From Amycolatopsis sp. A133 (GTDB lineage: Bacteria > Actinomycetota > Actinomycetes > Mycobacteriales > Pseudonocardiaceae): DNA of 32,551 nt. Below the pieces are notes generated by a model, which searched no databases, had not been told where the DNA came from, and saw nothing but the letters and a program-made list of their open reading frames with translations. The stretch is taken from positions 1-32,551 of the forward strand of contig NZ_JAVHJU010000026.1 of NCBI RefSeq assembly GCF_031082405.1, written 5' to 3'. Position numbers and translations under genes: made by a program. How positions within the stretch are numbered: the stretch's first letter is position 1; the number at the start of each line of letters is the position of its first letter. Below, in pieces: positions 15,675 through 23,970 of this stretch.

Positions 15675-16571
15675 ATGGTGGTGCTGGTCGACCACCTCGC
15701 CGACACCCCGGTGCCGGTCGAGGAACTTGCGGCCCGCGTCGGCCTGGACACCGCCGCCGTGCCGCAACTCCTCGCGGTCGGCGGCCGAGCGGAGCTTGTC
15801 AAGACTATCCCTCTGCTGGACGGGGACGTGGTCTACTCGCCGTTCTTCGGGTTCGAGAACCCTGACGTTGTCGGCGACCTAGTCCGCGAACACGGCCCGG
15901 CACAGCTGGCCGACGCCTTCGCCGCCCTGCGCGGCGAACAAGGCATGCCGATCACCGACGCGCAGCCGGTGCTGCAGGACGCCATCGGCCGCGGACTTCT
16001 GCTCGCCCCGGCGGTAGAACTGCCGAACCACACCGTGCAGCCGTTCGCCGCCCTGCCCTACACCCTCGATCGGGAGCTGCTGCGCGGACGGAAGCCGGTG
16101 CTGGAGAAGGCCCTGGCGGTGCTGGCGTGCCTGCGCTGCGGGCAGCACTTCGGTGGGTTCACCCGCCTCTCGGCCGGTGCCCTGGTTAACGTGATCGACA
16201 AGCTGCTGGACCCTCACCGCGGGTTCCTGCAGCCCCACAGTTCCCACGAACGCCAGTACCGGCTCATGCACTCAGCCGGAATCATCGCCTTCGACCCCGA
16301 CCCGTACCCAGGCGGAAGCTGGGTGCAGCCCCGGTTCATCGACACCCAAGACAACCGGGACGCCCTGCGCATCGCACGCGATCTGATTACGCACGGCGAG
16401 CCTGTGGCAGGGCGAGTCGGCGACGATCAAGCGCGAGCCGCGCTCGTGCTCGAGCAACCCTTCACCGCGCCTATGCAGACCACGGCTCGGCTTCGGAACA
16501 GGGCTACGGTGTCGCCCAAACAGTGGCAGTCCGTGGTCGACGCGGCGCTGGGGCGGGGACGGATCCGATGA
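15675..16571 (+). CDS. Winged-helix-like hypothetical protein, C-terminal part after the frameshift
   Basis: 298 residues if ATG 15675 is used, but no good ribosome site precedes it and the frame extends back to 15633, so it is more likely the distal part of the gene beginning at 15287. The first 50 residues (VPVEELAARVGLDTAAVPQL) look like a second winged helix. Later features include YSPFFGFENPDVV, a pair ACLRCGQHFGG that might be a degenerate metal site, and a basic C-terminus. No catalytic motif is apparent. The stop overlaps the nuclease-like gene's start (ATGA), so the two products are made together and may form a complex. Confidence 0.65.
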   Translation: MVVLVDHLADTPVPVEELAARVGLDTAAVPQLLAVGGRAELVKTIPLLDGDVVYSPFFGFENPDVVGDLVREHGPAQLADAFAALRGEQGMPITDAQPVLQDAIGRGLLLAPAVELPNHTVQPFAALPYTLDRELLRGRKPVLEKALAVLACLRCGQHFGGFTRLSAGALVNVIDKLLDPHRGFLQPHSSHERQYRLMHSAGIIAFDPDPYPGGSWVQPRFIDTQDNRDALRIARDLITHGEPVAGRVGDDQARAALVLEQPFTAPMQTTARLRNRATVSPKQWQSVVDAALGRGRIR

Positions 16572-17713
16572 GCGAACAAGACCTCGGCCTCAAAGTCGCT
16601 TCCCGCCGTCTGCTGTGGCGGATGGGCTACACCACCCGTCTCGACGTGCAACTTCGCGGCGCTGGTGGCCCCTCAATGGCGTCAGACACGTCGAAGGAAT
16701 GGGGACGGCGTACCGGACAACCCGAGTCGTTCACCGACCTGGACGTACTTGGTCTGAGCCTCACGGGCGGGGCCCGGTTGCACAGCACCATCGTGGACTG
16801 CAAGACCACCGAACGCGGGTCCACCGGCCGGATGTTCTGGGTGCGCGGCGTAGGGGACTTCTTCGCCGCCGACGACGCCTACATGGTCCGTGACTCGGTT
16901 GTCACCGACGCAGCCCGGCAGCTCGCCGTCCGGCTGGGGATAACCACACTGACCAGCAAGGACCTCAGCAGGCTCGAAGAGTTGCACCCGTGCGACATCC
17001 CGCTGGACACCGCGCCGATCTCGTACCTGTTCGACGTCGACAGTGCAGCGAATGTCCTCGCCGCCTTCAACGGCCTGAACAAGAAGCTCAAACCGCTGCT
17101 GGACTACCGGGAGTTCGGCTACTGGCTCCACGACGATCACCGCAACCTGATGCAACTCGTCGAGTATCTCCGAGCCTGCGCCGACCTGCTCGACCCGCGC
17201 ATTCCCCACCACCTCGCACTAGTGCTTGACCTGACCTGGCTCTACCTTGTCAGCTTGAGCCAGGCCATCCACGTCGTCCGGTCTGCCCACGTATCCGACC
17301 CTGACCGCGGCCTACAGGAGTACCTGTTCGGCGGGGTAGCCGGCCTGCGAGAGAAAGAACAGCTATCCGGACTACTCGCAAGCCTCCGTGAAGGCGGAGC
17401 GCTGCCCGCGGAGGTCCGAGTGGACCCCCTGCCGGACTACTACCCCAAGCTCCGTGAACTGACCACCAGGGTCATGCGCCGACCTGATCGAGTGTTGCCG
17501 GCACTACGGCTGCTGGAGGTGCTGACCACAGCGATCGCGCTGGTCCAGCGTGTCGAACCAGCCGAACTCGGCTCGTTGCACGAAGACCTCGCCGCGAAAC
17601 AGGCTGCTGACGTTGTTCAGTTTCTGGTGAGTACGGCCGGGCTGGATGACGGATTCCGAGCTCGGGCGAGGTCACTCCTGTTCGGCGAACCTGTTCCGAG
17701 GGCGACCGAGTAG
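16568..17713 (+). CDS. PD-(D/E)XK nuclease-like protein
   Basis: A 381-residue protein starting at ATG 16568, overlapping the preceding stop (ATGA). The N-terminal helix (DLGLKVASRRLLWRMGY) and then FTDLDVLGLSL with STIVDCKTT fit the restriction-endonuclease fold: Asp57 or Asp59 as the metal ligand, then Asp77-x-Lys79 as the (D/E)xK pair. The remainder is mostly helical with no recognised domain and no membrane segment. It could be the toxic or nucleic-acid-cleaving component of a defence cassette with the winged-helix protein upstream and the nucleotidyltransferase 11 bases downstream. The nuclease call is from motif inspection only. Confidence 0.6.
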   Translation: MSEQDLGLKVASRRLLWRMGYTTRLDVQLRGAGGPSMASDTSKEWGRRTGQPESFTDLDVLGLSLTGGARLHSTIVDCKTTERGSTGRMFWVRGVGDFFAADDAYMVRDSVVTDAARQLAVRLGITTLTSKDLSRLEELHPCDIPLDTAPISYLFDVDSAANVLAAFNGLNKKLKPLLDYREFGYWLHDDHRNLMQLVEYLRACADLLDPRIPHHLALVLDLTWLYLVSLSQAIHVVRSAHVSDPDRGLQEYLFGGVAGLREKEQLSGLLASLREGGALPAEVRVDPLPDYYPKLRELTTRVMRRPDRVLPALRLLEVLTTAIALVQRVEPAELGSLHEDLAAKQAADVVQFLVSTAGLDDGFRARARSLLFGEPVPRATE

Positions 17714-17724
17714 GCTACGATCTC

Positions 17725-18723
17725 ATGCCGGATCTAGACCCTATCGGATCGATGGATCGAGTGCTTTCGGACATCGTTGCTGGAGTTCAGGCCCGTCCGC
17801 CTTACCCGAGTTCGCCCCAGCAAAAATGGCGGAATAAGCTGCAAGTGGCGATCAAAGGTTCGGTTTCCTCTCGCAGGATCATTCTCACCGGATCATGGAG
17901 TCACGGGACACCCATAGCAGGTTTCAGCGATGTCGACCACTTTGTTGTTCTCCGAGGAGAACGGCCATTGTCGTCGCATACTGCGCTGGAACAGCTCATG
18001 GATACGTTTGAGAACAATCTCAGTCGTAACTCCGATATCTCGCTCTCGGTGCCCACTGTGAGTATACTAGACCCGTTCGACGGAAATATCCTTGAGTACG
18101 CGCCAGCTTATCCGGAGGAAGGTGGGGGTTATTGGATACCGGGTATCGGCGAAGAGATCTGGTTGCTGAGCGATCCGGTCGCTCACATAACCTTTATCAA
18201 TCGCGCTGATCGAGCCTCGTCGCGGGCGCGAATGCTGATCCGTCTAGTCAAAGCGTGGAAGTACGCCAACGGCGCGCAGATCATGTCTTTGTATCTGGAA
18301 ATGCTAACGGCGCGCCTGTTGCTCGAAGGAGGGACTGGGCGCTACCTGGATGACCTCGTCGGAGTGCTCACCATCATGCTAAGAGGACGTCTCGCCGAAA
18401 TTCCCGACCCCAGCGCGAGTCGGCCGCGATTCATTGCAGCCCTTGCTGGCGAAACGAGTAGTGCTGCCCGGGAGCTGGCACTGCTTGCCGACTCCATTGA
18501 TCGGCTGCATCGTGTTGAAGCCGCAGCTAAAGGGGGTGCGAACGATCAGGCCGAGCTGTATCTCAGGGAGATCTTTCAGTTCGGCAAAGCGAGGCATGTC
18601 GATCGGAATAGCCGGGTCTTCGCCACGCGGAGAGATCCGACGAGGAACTACCTGGCGGGCGTGCGATCCGAATCGCCCAGGGCTAGTCGCTACTCGAGTG
18701 ACTCGCCCCGCGGTAAGCTCTGA
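17725..18723 (+). CDS. CD-NTase/SMODS-like nucleotidyltransferase
   Basis: A 332-residue member of the polymerase-beta nucleotidyltransferase superfamily. The signature is GSWSHGTPIAGFSDVDHFVVL-like: Gly56-Ser57 and Asp69-x-Asp71. The usual third carboxylate (VDxVPAF in CD-NTases) appears as LEYAPAY, with Glu124 at that place. YWIPG, SDPVAH and RLVKAWK segments match the SMODS C-terminal core, which suggests synthesis of a cyclic nucleotide or nucleotide transfer to a substrate. It follows the nuclease-like gene by 11 bases, so it is probably in the same operon. Base composition is noticeably lower in GC than its neighbours, a sign of separate acquisition. No dedicated CBASS effector accompanies it unless the nuclease is that effector. 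Confidence 0.78.
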   Translation: MPDLDPIGSMDRVLSDIVAGVQARPPYPSSPQQKWRNKLQVAIKGSVSSRRIILTGSWSHGTPIAGFSDVDHFVVLRGERPLSSHTALEQLMDTFENNLSRNSDISLSVPTVSILDPFDGNILEYAPAYPEEGGGYWIPGIGEEIWLLSDPVAHITFINRADRASSRARMLIRLVKAWKYANGAQIMSLYLEMLTARLLLEGGTGRYLDDLVGVLTIMLRGRLAEIPDPSASRPRFIAALAGETSSAARELALLADSIDRLHRVEAAAKGGANDQAELYLREIFQFGKARHVDRNSRVFATRRDPTRNYLAGVRSESPRASRYSSDSPRGKL

Positions 18724-18872
18724 CTGACCAGGTCGTCGTCGCTTCTCTCCGGTGGACCGGCTGTTGGTTGTAAAGAGCTCGGAGTGTCGGTTCCACGTGA
18801 TAGCGGATGGCAAGGACCTGTCTCCTTCGTCATCCCCGACGTCTGTCGAATATTCTGATCCAATTCGAAATT

Positions 18873-19847
18873 CTATGGTGAAGCCGGTGGAGGGGTTTCG
18901 CCGGCGAGGCGAACGCGGTGACCTTCAGCTGTCTCGCCGAAATCGCGTTCGTCTTCGTTGCGGAAAAGCTTGTAGAACCGCTCGGGCACGCGGGTGGCGT
19001 CCAGACGGGTCCGGAGCACGCCGTCCTGGATATCGCGAGCGACGTTGCGCAGGCGGTGCCATTCAGTGTCAGGCACAGGCCCGGGCTTCCCGTTGCTCAG
19101 TTCCGCAATAACGACCTTGGCGAGTCGCTCTCGCTCCTCAGCGACCTTGCGCTGGCCGGACCAGATCTCGTAAGCGATCTGATACGCCGCCAGAGACGGC
19201 GCGAAAAAGCTGAGGACCGTGTCGAAGAGGGTCGCATTTGTGACGGCGAGGCCGACGAGGAGGCCGACGGCTGTCCAGAGCATCGCGGCCGCGGCGATGA
19301 GGTGGCTGTAGCGGCGGCGGAGACGGGCATCCCAGGCGAGGTTTTGCTCCTGTGCGATGAAGACGTCGTAGGGGTGGTGAACGCCGTGTGTCGGGTCGTA
19401 CCAGCCGGCCGTGATGCGCTTGTCCTTTTCGCCACCACGCGCAAGTCGACGCGCAAGGCGGCGGACATCTGGCTCGGGGACCGGATCGCCCGCGACGGTG
19501 GCACGCCACGGCATATGGAACAGGGCGGTGTCGAACATCTCCTGAAGCAGGGCACCCTGGCGGGCAGTGCTTCCGGCGAGGCCCTTCAGCAAGAACGCGG
19601 AGACGACGAACCAGAAAAACCCGACGATGGAGACCACGGCTTTGCCGTGGCCGACCAGCGTGATCACGATGCCTGCGGCGGCGAGCGCGAGGGCAGCGGC
19701 GACACGCACGGCCTCCAGCCGCTGGCCCCGCTGGTGGCTAGCCGCCGCGGCCCGTTGGAGAAGGATCATGTCGTCGTCGAGTTGCCGCTCGTGGATGGCA
19801 CGGGGTGGGATCCCACGAACGCCGGTGGGGTCGGTGGAAAGGTTCAC
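18873..19847 (-). CDS. S-4TM pore-forming CBASS effector
   Basis: A 324-residue membrane protein; GTG at 19847 overlaps the CD-NTase stop (GTGA), fixing the start. Four hydrophobic helices are visible at about residues 46-64, 70-88, 181-202 and 207-226. Between pairs lies a soluble domain with KDKRITAGWYDPTHG and QNLAWDARLRRRY, features I associate with the SMODS-associated 4TM (S-4TM) family. In CBASS such effectors bind the cyclic oligonucleotide made by the synthase and permeabilise the inner membrane, killing or halting the infected cell. It is the last gene of the operon. Confidence 0.85.
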   Translation of the reverse strand: MNLSTDPTGVRGIPPRAIHERQLDDDMILLQRAAAASHQRGQRLEAVRVAAALALAAAGIVITLVGHGKAVVSIVGFFWFVVSAFLLKGLAGSTARQGALLQEMFDTALFHMPWRATVAGDPVPEPDVRRLARRLARGGEKDKRITAGWYDPTHGVHHPYDVFIAQEQNLAWDARLRRRYSHLIAAAAMLWTAVGLLVGLAVTNATLFDTVLSFFAPSLAAYQIAYEIWSGQRKVAEERERLAKVVIAELSNGKPGPVPDTEWHRLRNVARDIQDGVLRTRLDATRVPERFYKLFRNEDERDFGETAEGHRVRLAGETPPPASP

Positions 19848-20710
19848 GGCTTGGTCATCCGGTTCCCGAAGAGCTTCTTCCACTCGTCGTAGGCGGCGCG
19901 GTCCTGTCCGTCGTCCTCGAGGTCGACGGCGCGCTCCGCAATGGTACGGGCCTGGTTGAGCGCGCTGGCCGCAGTGAGCTTCTGCGTCATGTTCATGACG
20001 GCGTTGACGTCGCCGCCGAGGCCGGCGGGGTCGGGCCACTGGTCGCTGACGCGTTCGGCGGCGGTGGCCAAGAACAGTACGATCTCGTCCTGGTAGCGCC
20101 CGATCGGCGGCTTCACCAGAGACTGGGCCATGACCTCCAGGAGAAAGGAGGGCGAGACGGGTTCGCCGAGCTCGCGGTTGATGCCCTTGATCATCTTGAC
20201 GAAGGGGACGTACTTGCCGTCGCAGTCGGCGTTCTTGTCGATGCTCAGCTCGTGGTGGCGCTTGGGGTTGGTTGCGAGCCAGTTGGCCGCCGAGGGGTTG
20301 GGGATGTAGTAGCCGCCTTCCGCCCGCTTGAAGGCGGGGACCACGTCGATGGACATGACGTCGTCGTCAGGGCCGTAGGGGACGACGATGGCCATGCCAT
20401 CTCGGGCGGCGCCGGACCACTTCTGGCGGAGCAGGGTTTCCAGTGCGTTGATGACCTGGATGGGGGACTGGTTGCGGAAGCCGGCTTGCGTTCCGTCGGC
20501 GTCGAGGACGACGAAGATGTCGATGTCTTTGAGCTTCTTCGTCTTCGTGTCGCGCCGGTAGCTGCCGGTGAGGAAGTCGTCGGCGAGGTCCCAGTGCGAC
20601 CGCACGAAGTTGCGGATGGCCTCGTGCCGCGCCTTGGCCAGGTTCTGCTCGGTTTGGGTGATCTCAAGGTTGTGCTTGAGCCTGGCGAAGGCGTCGTCGA
20701 TGTATCCCAT
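19844..20710 (-). CDS. CBASS cyclic nucleotide synthase (CD-NTase)
   Basis: A 288-residue cGAS/DncV-like nucleotidyltransferase that makes a cyclic oligonucleotide alarm signal on infection. The catalytic motif is Gly49-Ser50 in FLTGSYRRDT, then Asp62-x-Asp64 in KDIDIFVVL and the third Asp122 in SIDVVPAF. GGYYIPNP, KYVPFVKMIKGIN and SFLLEVMAQSL belong to the SMODS core. It is preceded by the HORMA gene with a 22-base gap and coupled to the S-4TM effector. In type III CBASS this enzyme is switched on by binding closed HORMA-peptide complexes. The product nucleotide cannot be deduced here. Confidence 0.92.
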   Translation of the reverse strand: MGYIDDAFARLKHNLEITQTEQNLAKARHEAIRNFVRSHWDLADDFLTGSYRRDTKTKKLKDIDIFVVLDADGTQAGFRNQSPIQVINALETLLRQKWSGAARDGMAIVVPYGPDDDVMSIDVVPAFKRAEGGYYIPNPSAANWLATNPKRHHELSIDKNADCDGKYVPFVKMIKGINRELGEPVSPSFLLEVMAQSLVKPPIGRYQDEIVLFLATAAERVSDQWPDPAGLGGDVNAVMNMTQKLTAASALNQARTIAERAVDLEDDGQDRAAYDEWKKLFGNRMTKP

Positions 20711-20732
20711 AACGGTGTTCCTGCTCGTGGTC

Positions 20733-21242
20733 TCAGTTGTGGAGGTACCGCATGCCGGTCGAGGCGTGCGGGGCGGAGCCGAGGGTGCCGAAGGTGATGC
20801 CGCGCAGGCCGTCAGTGCTCGCCCGCTGGCCGGGGCTCCAGCCCGGTTGCGGCGTGCGTGGCCCGTTGAAGGTGCAGAACAGCCTGTAGGTGGTGCCGGC
20901 GGGCACCCGGTCGAGCTTGGCCCGGAACCGGGCGAGCCGGGCGCGGGACGCGGTGAACTCGGCGTTTCCGACGCCGGAGGCGGTGTAGGTCACTGGGAAC
21001 TCGATCACCGGCGCTACGGCGCCCGAGGGCTGGCGGCACTCGAGGACGACCGTGTCGAGAGAGCCCTCCTCGATCCATGCCTTGATCGCGTTCTCGTTCT
21101 GTACCCAGTCGCGGTGCAGCCGCTCCATGTTGATGCCGAGGTCGGCGAGGATGTCGGTGATCGCGCCGAGGATGACGTCGGTCAGGTGCGTGGCGGTGTG
21201 GGTGTGGGTGCGGGTGTAGCTGTAGGTGTAGGTCGAGGTCAT
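20733..21242 (-). CDS. Bacterial HORMA-domain protein of type III CBASS
   Basis: A 169-residue HORMA protein. Its start (SYTRTHTHTATHLTDVILG) is the highly recognisable beginning of bacterial HORMA domains in CBASS. HORMA proteins sense a peptide, close around it and then activate the CD-NTase; TRIP13-type ATPases reopen them. ATG 21242 overlaps the previous stop (ATGA). The C-terminal part ends with STGMRYLHN, which could supply the mobile safety-belt strands. Its position between the TRIP13-side genes and the synthase is typical. Confidence 0.88.
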   Translation of the reverse strand: MTSTYTYSYTRTHTHTATHLTDVILGAITDILADLGINMERLHRDWVQNENAIKAWIEEGSLDTVVLECRQPSGAVAPVIEFPVTYTASGVGNAEFTASRARLARFRAKLDRVPAGTTYRLFCTFNGPRTPQPGWSPGQRASTDGLRGITFGTLGSAPHASTGMRYLHN

Positions 21243-21685
21243 CGCTGGGTCACCGCCTGGCGGAGCGCCTCACGGTCGATCAGCGGACCCGAGCTGGCGG
21301 CCTTTGTCTGCTCGGTGGGCGGGCTGCCGTCGGACAGCCGGGCGTGGGCGTTCGCCGCTTCCTTCACCTGCTGCTGGAGAGGGGCGGGCGACGGGAGGTA
21401 GATCATGAACGCGTCGGCGCCCGCTGCGCCGGGGACGGGGTTGAGGTTTTCCTCGAGCGCCAGTGCCGCCGTGCCGGACACGGTTGTGATCTCGCAGTAC
21501 ACCTTGCCGGCCACCAGGGTGATCGGGTGCTTGTGCAGGTGCCCTCCCGCGATCAGCATCCTTCCGGCGGCCTCCGCGACCGCCATCGCTTGCACCGCCT
21601 CGTCGCGCAGCAGTGCGGAGGACTGCGCCACCGTGTCCGCCACGAGGTCCGCGATCACCGTCCAGGTCGCGCTGGCGCTGCGCAT
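21239..21685 (-). CDS. Unknown CBASS accessory between TRIP13 and HORMA genes
   Basis: About 148 residues from ATG 21685, with GGGAGG about 13 bases upstream; a GTG at 21718 overlapping the ATPase stop is an alternative start. The N-terminal half is helical (LRDEAVQAMAVAEAAGRMLI), the middle is strand-like (PITLVAGKVYCEITTVSG) and the tail (SGPLIDREALRQAVTQR) is probably flexible. I do not recognise a domain. Position and coupling on both sides make it part of the CBASS sensing module. It may be a second, divergent HORMA-like partner or a carrier of a HORMA closure peptide, but both are inference. Confidence 0.75.
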   Translation of the reverse strand: MRSASATWTVIADLVADTVAQSSALLRDEAVQAMAVAEAAGRMLIAGGHLHKHPITLVAGKVYCEITTVSGTAALALEENLNPVPGAAGADAFMIYLPSPAPLQQQVKEAANAHARLSDGSPPTEQTKAASSGPLIDREALRQAVTQR

Positions 21686-21704
21686 GGGCGAGGCCGCTAC
21701 CTCC

Positions 21705-22610
21705 CTAGTGCGCCGCACGGGACACCTCCGGCCCGCTTGTCTCCACGGCGGCGCTGTGCACTGCGGCGGCCAGGTCGTCCTCGGTGAGGGTGCCGGGGTC
21801 GAGCACGGTGTCCAGCCGCTGGGCCAAGGCTTCGAAGATCACCTTGCGCGCGCGGCGACCGTCCAGCCCATTCGCGGCTTTCGCGATGCGGCCCATCGAC
21901 GACGAGCGCGCCAGGTCCCCCAGGGCCGGGTATTTGCCGCTGAGCGTGAGCAGCGTGGAGGCCAGGATCTCCTGCAGCGCCTCGGGCTCGGGTAGCGGCA
22001 CCAGGATGGCCGCGTCGGAGCGGGAGAGGAACGCCTCGTCCAGGGCCGTGGTGAAGTTGCTGGTCGCGACGAAGAGCAGGTGCGGGTGTTCGGCGGCGTT
22101 GAGGTCCAGGGCCGTGAGCACGGCGTCGGTGGCGCGGTGGACGTCGGCCGGGTTGGCGGCCAGTGACGCCGCCGAACGGGCGACCGCCATCGATTCGACC
22201 TCATCGAGAATCACGACGGTCGGGAGGCCGTCCGACGCGAGCCCCGGCACGTAGTCGCCAAGCAACTCGCTCACGCGCTGCTGCGACTGTCCGTGTTCGG
22301 CACTCATCAGTCCGTGCGGGTTGATCTCGATCCGCCGGACCGCCCGGCCGGGGACGAAGGGCGCGACCTGCGCCGCCAGCCCGCGCGCCAGGGTGGTCTT
22401 GCCGGTGCCCGGGGGCCCGTAGAGCGTGCACAACCCGTGCAACGCCGTCACCTCGAACGGCAGGTCAGGCCGCACGAGCAGCGACAACAGCGCCTGGTTG
22501 CGTAGCCGCGCCTTGATCCCCTCCGAAACCACGATGGCGTCCCACAGTCCAGCCTCCGCCGAGTCGGCGGGGACCACCTCCTCCGCGAGCACGCACTCCT
22601 GGACCTTCAT
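21705..22610 (-). CDS. TRIP13/Pch2-like AAA+ ATPase of type III CBASS
   Basis: A 301-residue AAA+ remodeller that opens HORMA proteins and so keeps the CBASS synthase off until infection. ATG 22610 is chosen because GGAG lies 5 bases upstream; a GTG at 22628 is possible. Walker A is GPPGTGKTT at residues 65-73, Walker B VVILDEVES around Asp136-Glu137, and sensor 1 ATSNF around Asn185. An arginine-finger candidate is SRSD and sensor 2 is in GLDGRRARKVIFEAL. It is the first gene of the minus-strand operon, divergent from the HTH-metallopeptidase. Confidence 0.92.
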   Translation of the reverse strand: MKVQECVLAEEVVPADSAEAGLWDAIVVSEGIKARLRNQALLSLLVRPDLPFEVTALHGLCTLYGPPGTGKTTLARGLAAQVAPFVPGRAVRRIEINPHGLMSAEHGQSQQRVSELLGDYVPGLASDGLPTVVILDEVESMAVARSAASLAANPADVHRATDAVLTALDLNAAEHPHLLFVATSNFTTALDEAFLSRSDAAILVPLPEPEALQEILASTLLTLSGKYPALGDLARSSSMGRIAKAANGLDGRRARKVIFEALAQRLDTVLDPGTLTEDDLAAAVHSAAVETSGPEVSRAAH

Positions 22611-22725
22611 CCCGCTCCAACCCGGCACCCAGGGGCGAGTACCTCAGATTTCGACACGATCTTCCGATTATTCGGTAGCGTACATGTCAGGGTAGGCGAC
22701 ACTGGTGACACACTTCACTCGGGCG

Positions 22726-22739
22726 TGTCCTGCAGGACA
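22726..22739. promoter_or_regulatory. Palindrome in the divergent CBASS/regulator promoter region
   Basis: TGTCCTGCAGGACA is a perfect 14-bp palindrome in the 244-base gap between the divergent TRIP13-like and HTH-metallopeptidase genes. It is a candidate operator for the HTH domain of the latter. A looser dyad (CCGATTATTCGG) lies about 60 bases to the left. Confidence 0.5.
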
Positions 22740-22854
22740 TCGTCAGAATTGACCGCCGGGTAACCAAGGTGTGCCTAAGATGCGGGCGGAGTACCCGAAG
22801 ATCGAAAGGGCGTCCGCCGACCGGTCAGCGTCGGCTGGCGCGGAGGCGAGCGAC

Positions 22855-23970
22855 GTGAACTATCCGCAGTTAGACCCCGGCGACATCGCTACCCTGTTCG
22901 ATCGCGCCAGACTCCGGATGGCCCGCGAGCTCCGGGGTCTCACTCAGGTGCAGCTCGCCAAGGAAGCAGGCTCAGTCACAGCGGCATCGGTCAGCCAGTT
23001 CGAGAACGGACACAGCAAGCCCGCTGCATCGACACTGCAGCGACTTGCGCTTGCGTTGCGTGTCCCGCCCTCCTTCTTCGCAGCGCCAGCTCGCCCGCCT
23101 GCCCAAGATGAGGTCAATGGTTTCTTCCGTAGCCTTAGATCGACCGCTCCCCGGGACCGCCAACAGGCGCTGGCTTATGTACACCTTGCGCGCGAACTGA
23201 CACTCGAGTTCGAGAAGCATGTCGCCTTGCCCGAGCTCAACCTTCCGCGCGTGCGGATCGAGGAAGGCCAGCCATTGCAGGCTGCCGATATCGAGCAGGC
23301 GGCAGCTCGGGTGCGTGAACACTGGAATGTTCCACCCGGCCCGGTGCAAAATGTTGTGAGACTACTCGAGAGGAACGGGATCGTTGTCGTCCGATTCCGC
23401 GTCAGTATTGAAAAAGTCGACGCGTTCTGCGTCGACTTTCCGGACCGGCCCGTGGTTGCCCTCGGGGCCGACAAAGGACTGCGCGACCGCTCTCGTTTCG
23501 ACGCTGCTCACGAACTCGGCCACCTGGTTCTGCATGGCTCGGGTGAGCGGGCCGGAACCAGAATCATAGAGAGTCAAGCCCACGAGTTTGCCGCCGCATT
23601 CCTTATGCCCGTCGGTGACATCAAGGACGAACTTCCGGATCATCTTGACTGGCCCGCGTTTCTCCGCTTGAAGGCAAAGTGGCATGTCTCCCTTGCTGCT
23701 CTGTTGGTCAGGGCCAAAACGCTCGGTGTCATGAGTGAACATACTTATGCGCAGGGATGGAAGGCGCTGTCGGTCCGGGGATGGCGGAGAGTTGAGCCCG
23801 GCCCTCTCGGAAATCCTGAGGCTCCAGTGTTACTTCAACGTGCACTGGACCTTATGGAAAAGACCGGTACCTCCTTTGCTGAATTCATCGGTCACTCGGG
23901 GCTCCCCGAAGCCGACATTCGAACTCTGCTTAGTCGGGACGTCAGCGAACGTCCGCGCGTCGAGTTCTGA
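22855..23970 (+). CDS. HTH (XRE)-ImmA/IrrE-type metallopeptidase regulator
   Basis: A 371-residue fusion. GTG 22855 is chosen since GGAGG lies 8 bases upstream; a GTG at 22771 in frame would add 28 residues. The XRE-type HTH spans about residues 15-75 (LTQVQLAKEAGSVTAASVSQ). The COG2856 zinc-peptidase domain has the motif H219-E-L-G-H223 (AAHELGHLVLH) with a downstream QAHEFAAAFLMP segment, where the Glu is the usual third ligand. Such proteins act as protease-controlled repressors or damage-response switches. Here it is divergent from the CBASS operon and so probably controls it, comparable to the separate repressor and peptidase pair known for other CBASS loci. Confidence 0.85.
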   Translation: MNYPQLDPGDIATLFDRARLRMARELRGLTQVQLAKEAGSVTAASVSQFENGHSKPAASTLQRLALALRVPPSFFAAPARPPAQDEVNGFFRSLRSTAPRDRQQALAYVHLARELTLEFEKHVALPELNLPRVRIEEGQPLQAADIEQAAARVREHWNVPPGPVQNVVRLLERNGIVVVRFRVSIEKVDAFCVDFPDRPVVALGADKGLRDRSRFDAAHELGHLVLHGSGERAGTRIIESQAHEFAAAFLMPVGDIKDELPDHLDWPAFLRLKAKWHVSLAALLVRAKTLGVMSEHTYAQGWKALSVRGWRRVEPGPLGNPEAPVLLQRALDLMEKTGTSFAEFIGHSGLPEADIRTLLSRDVSERPRVEF

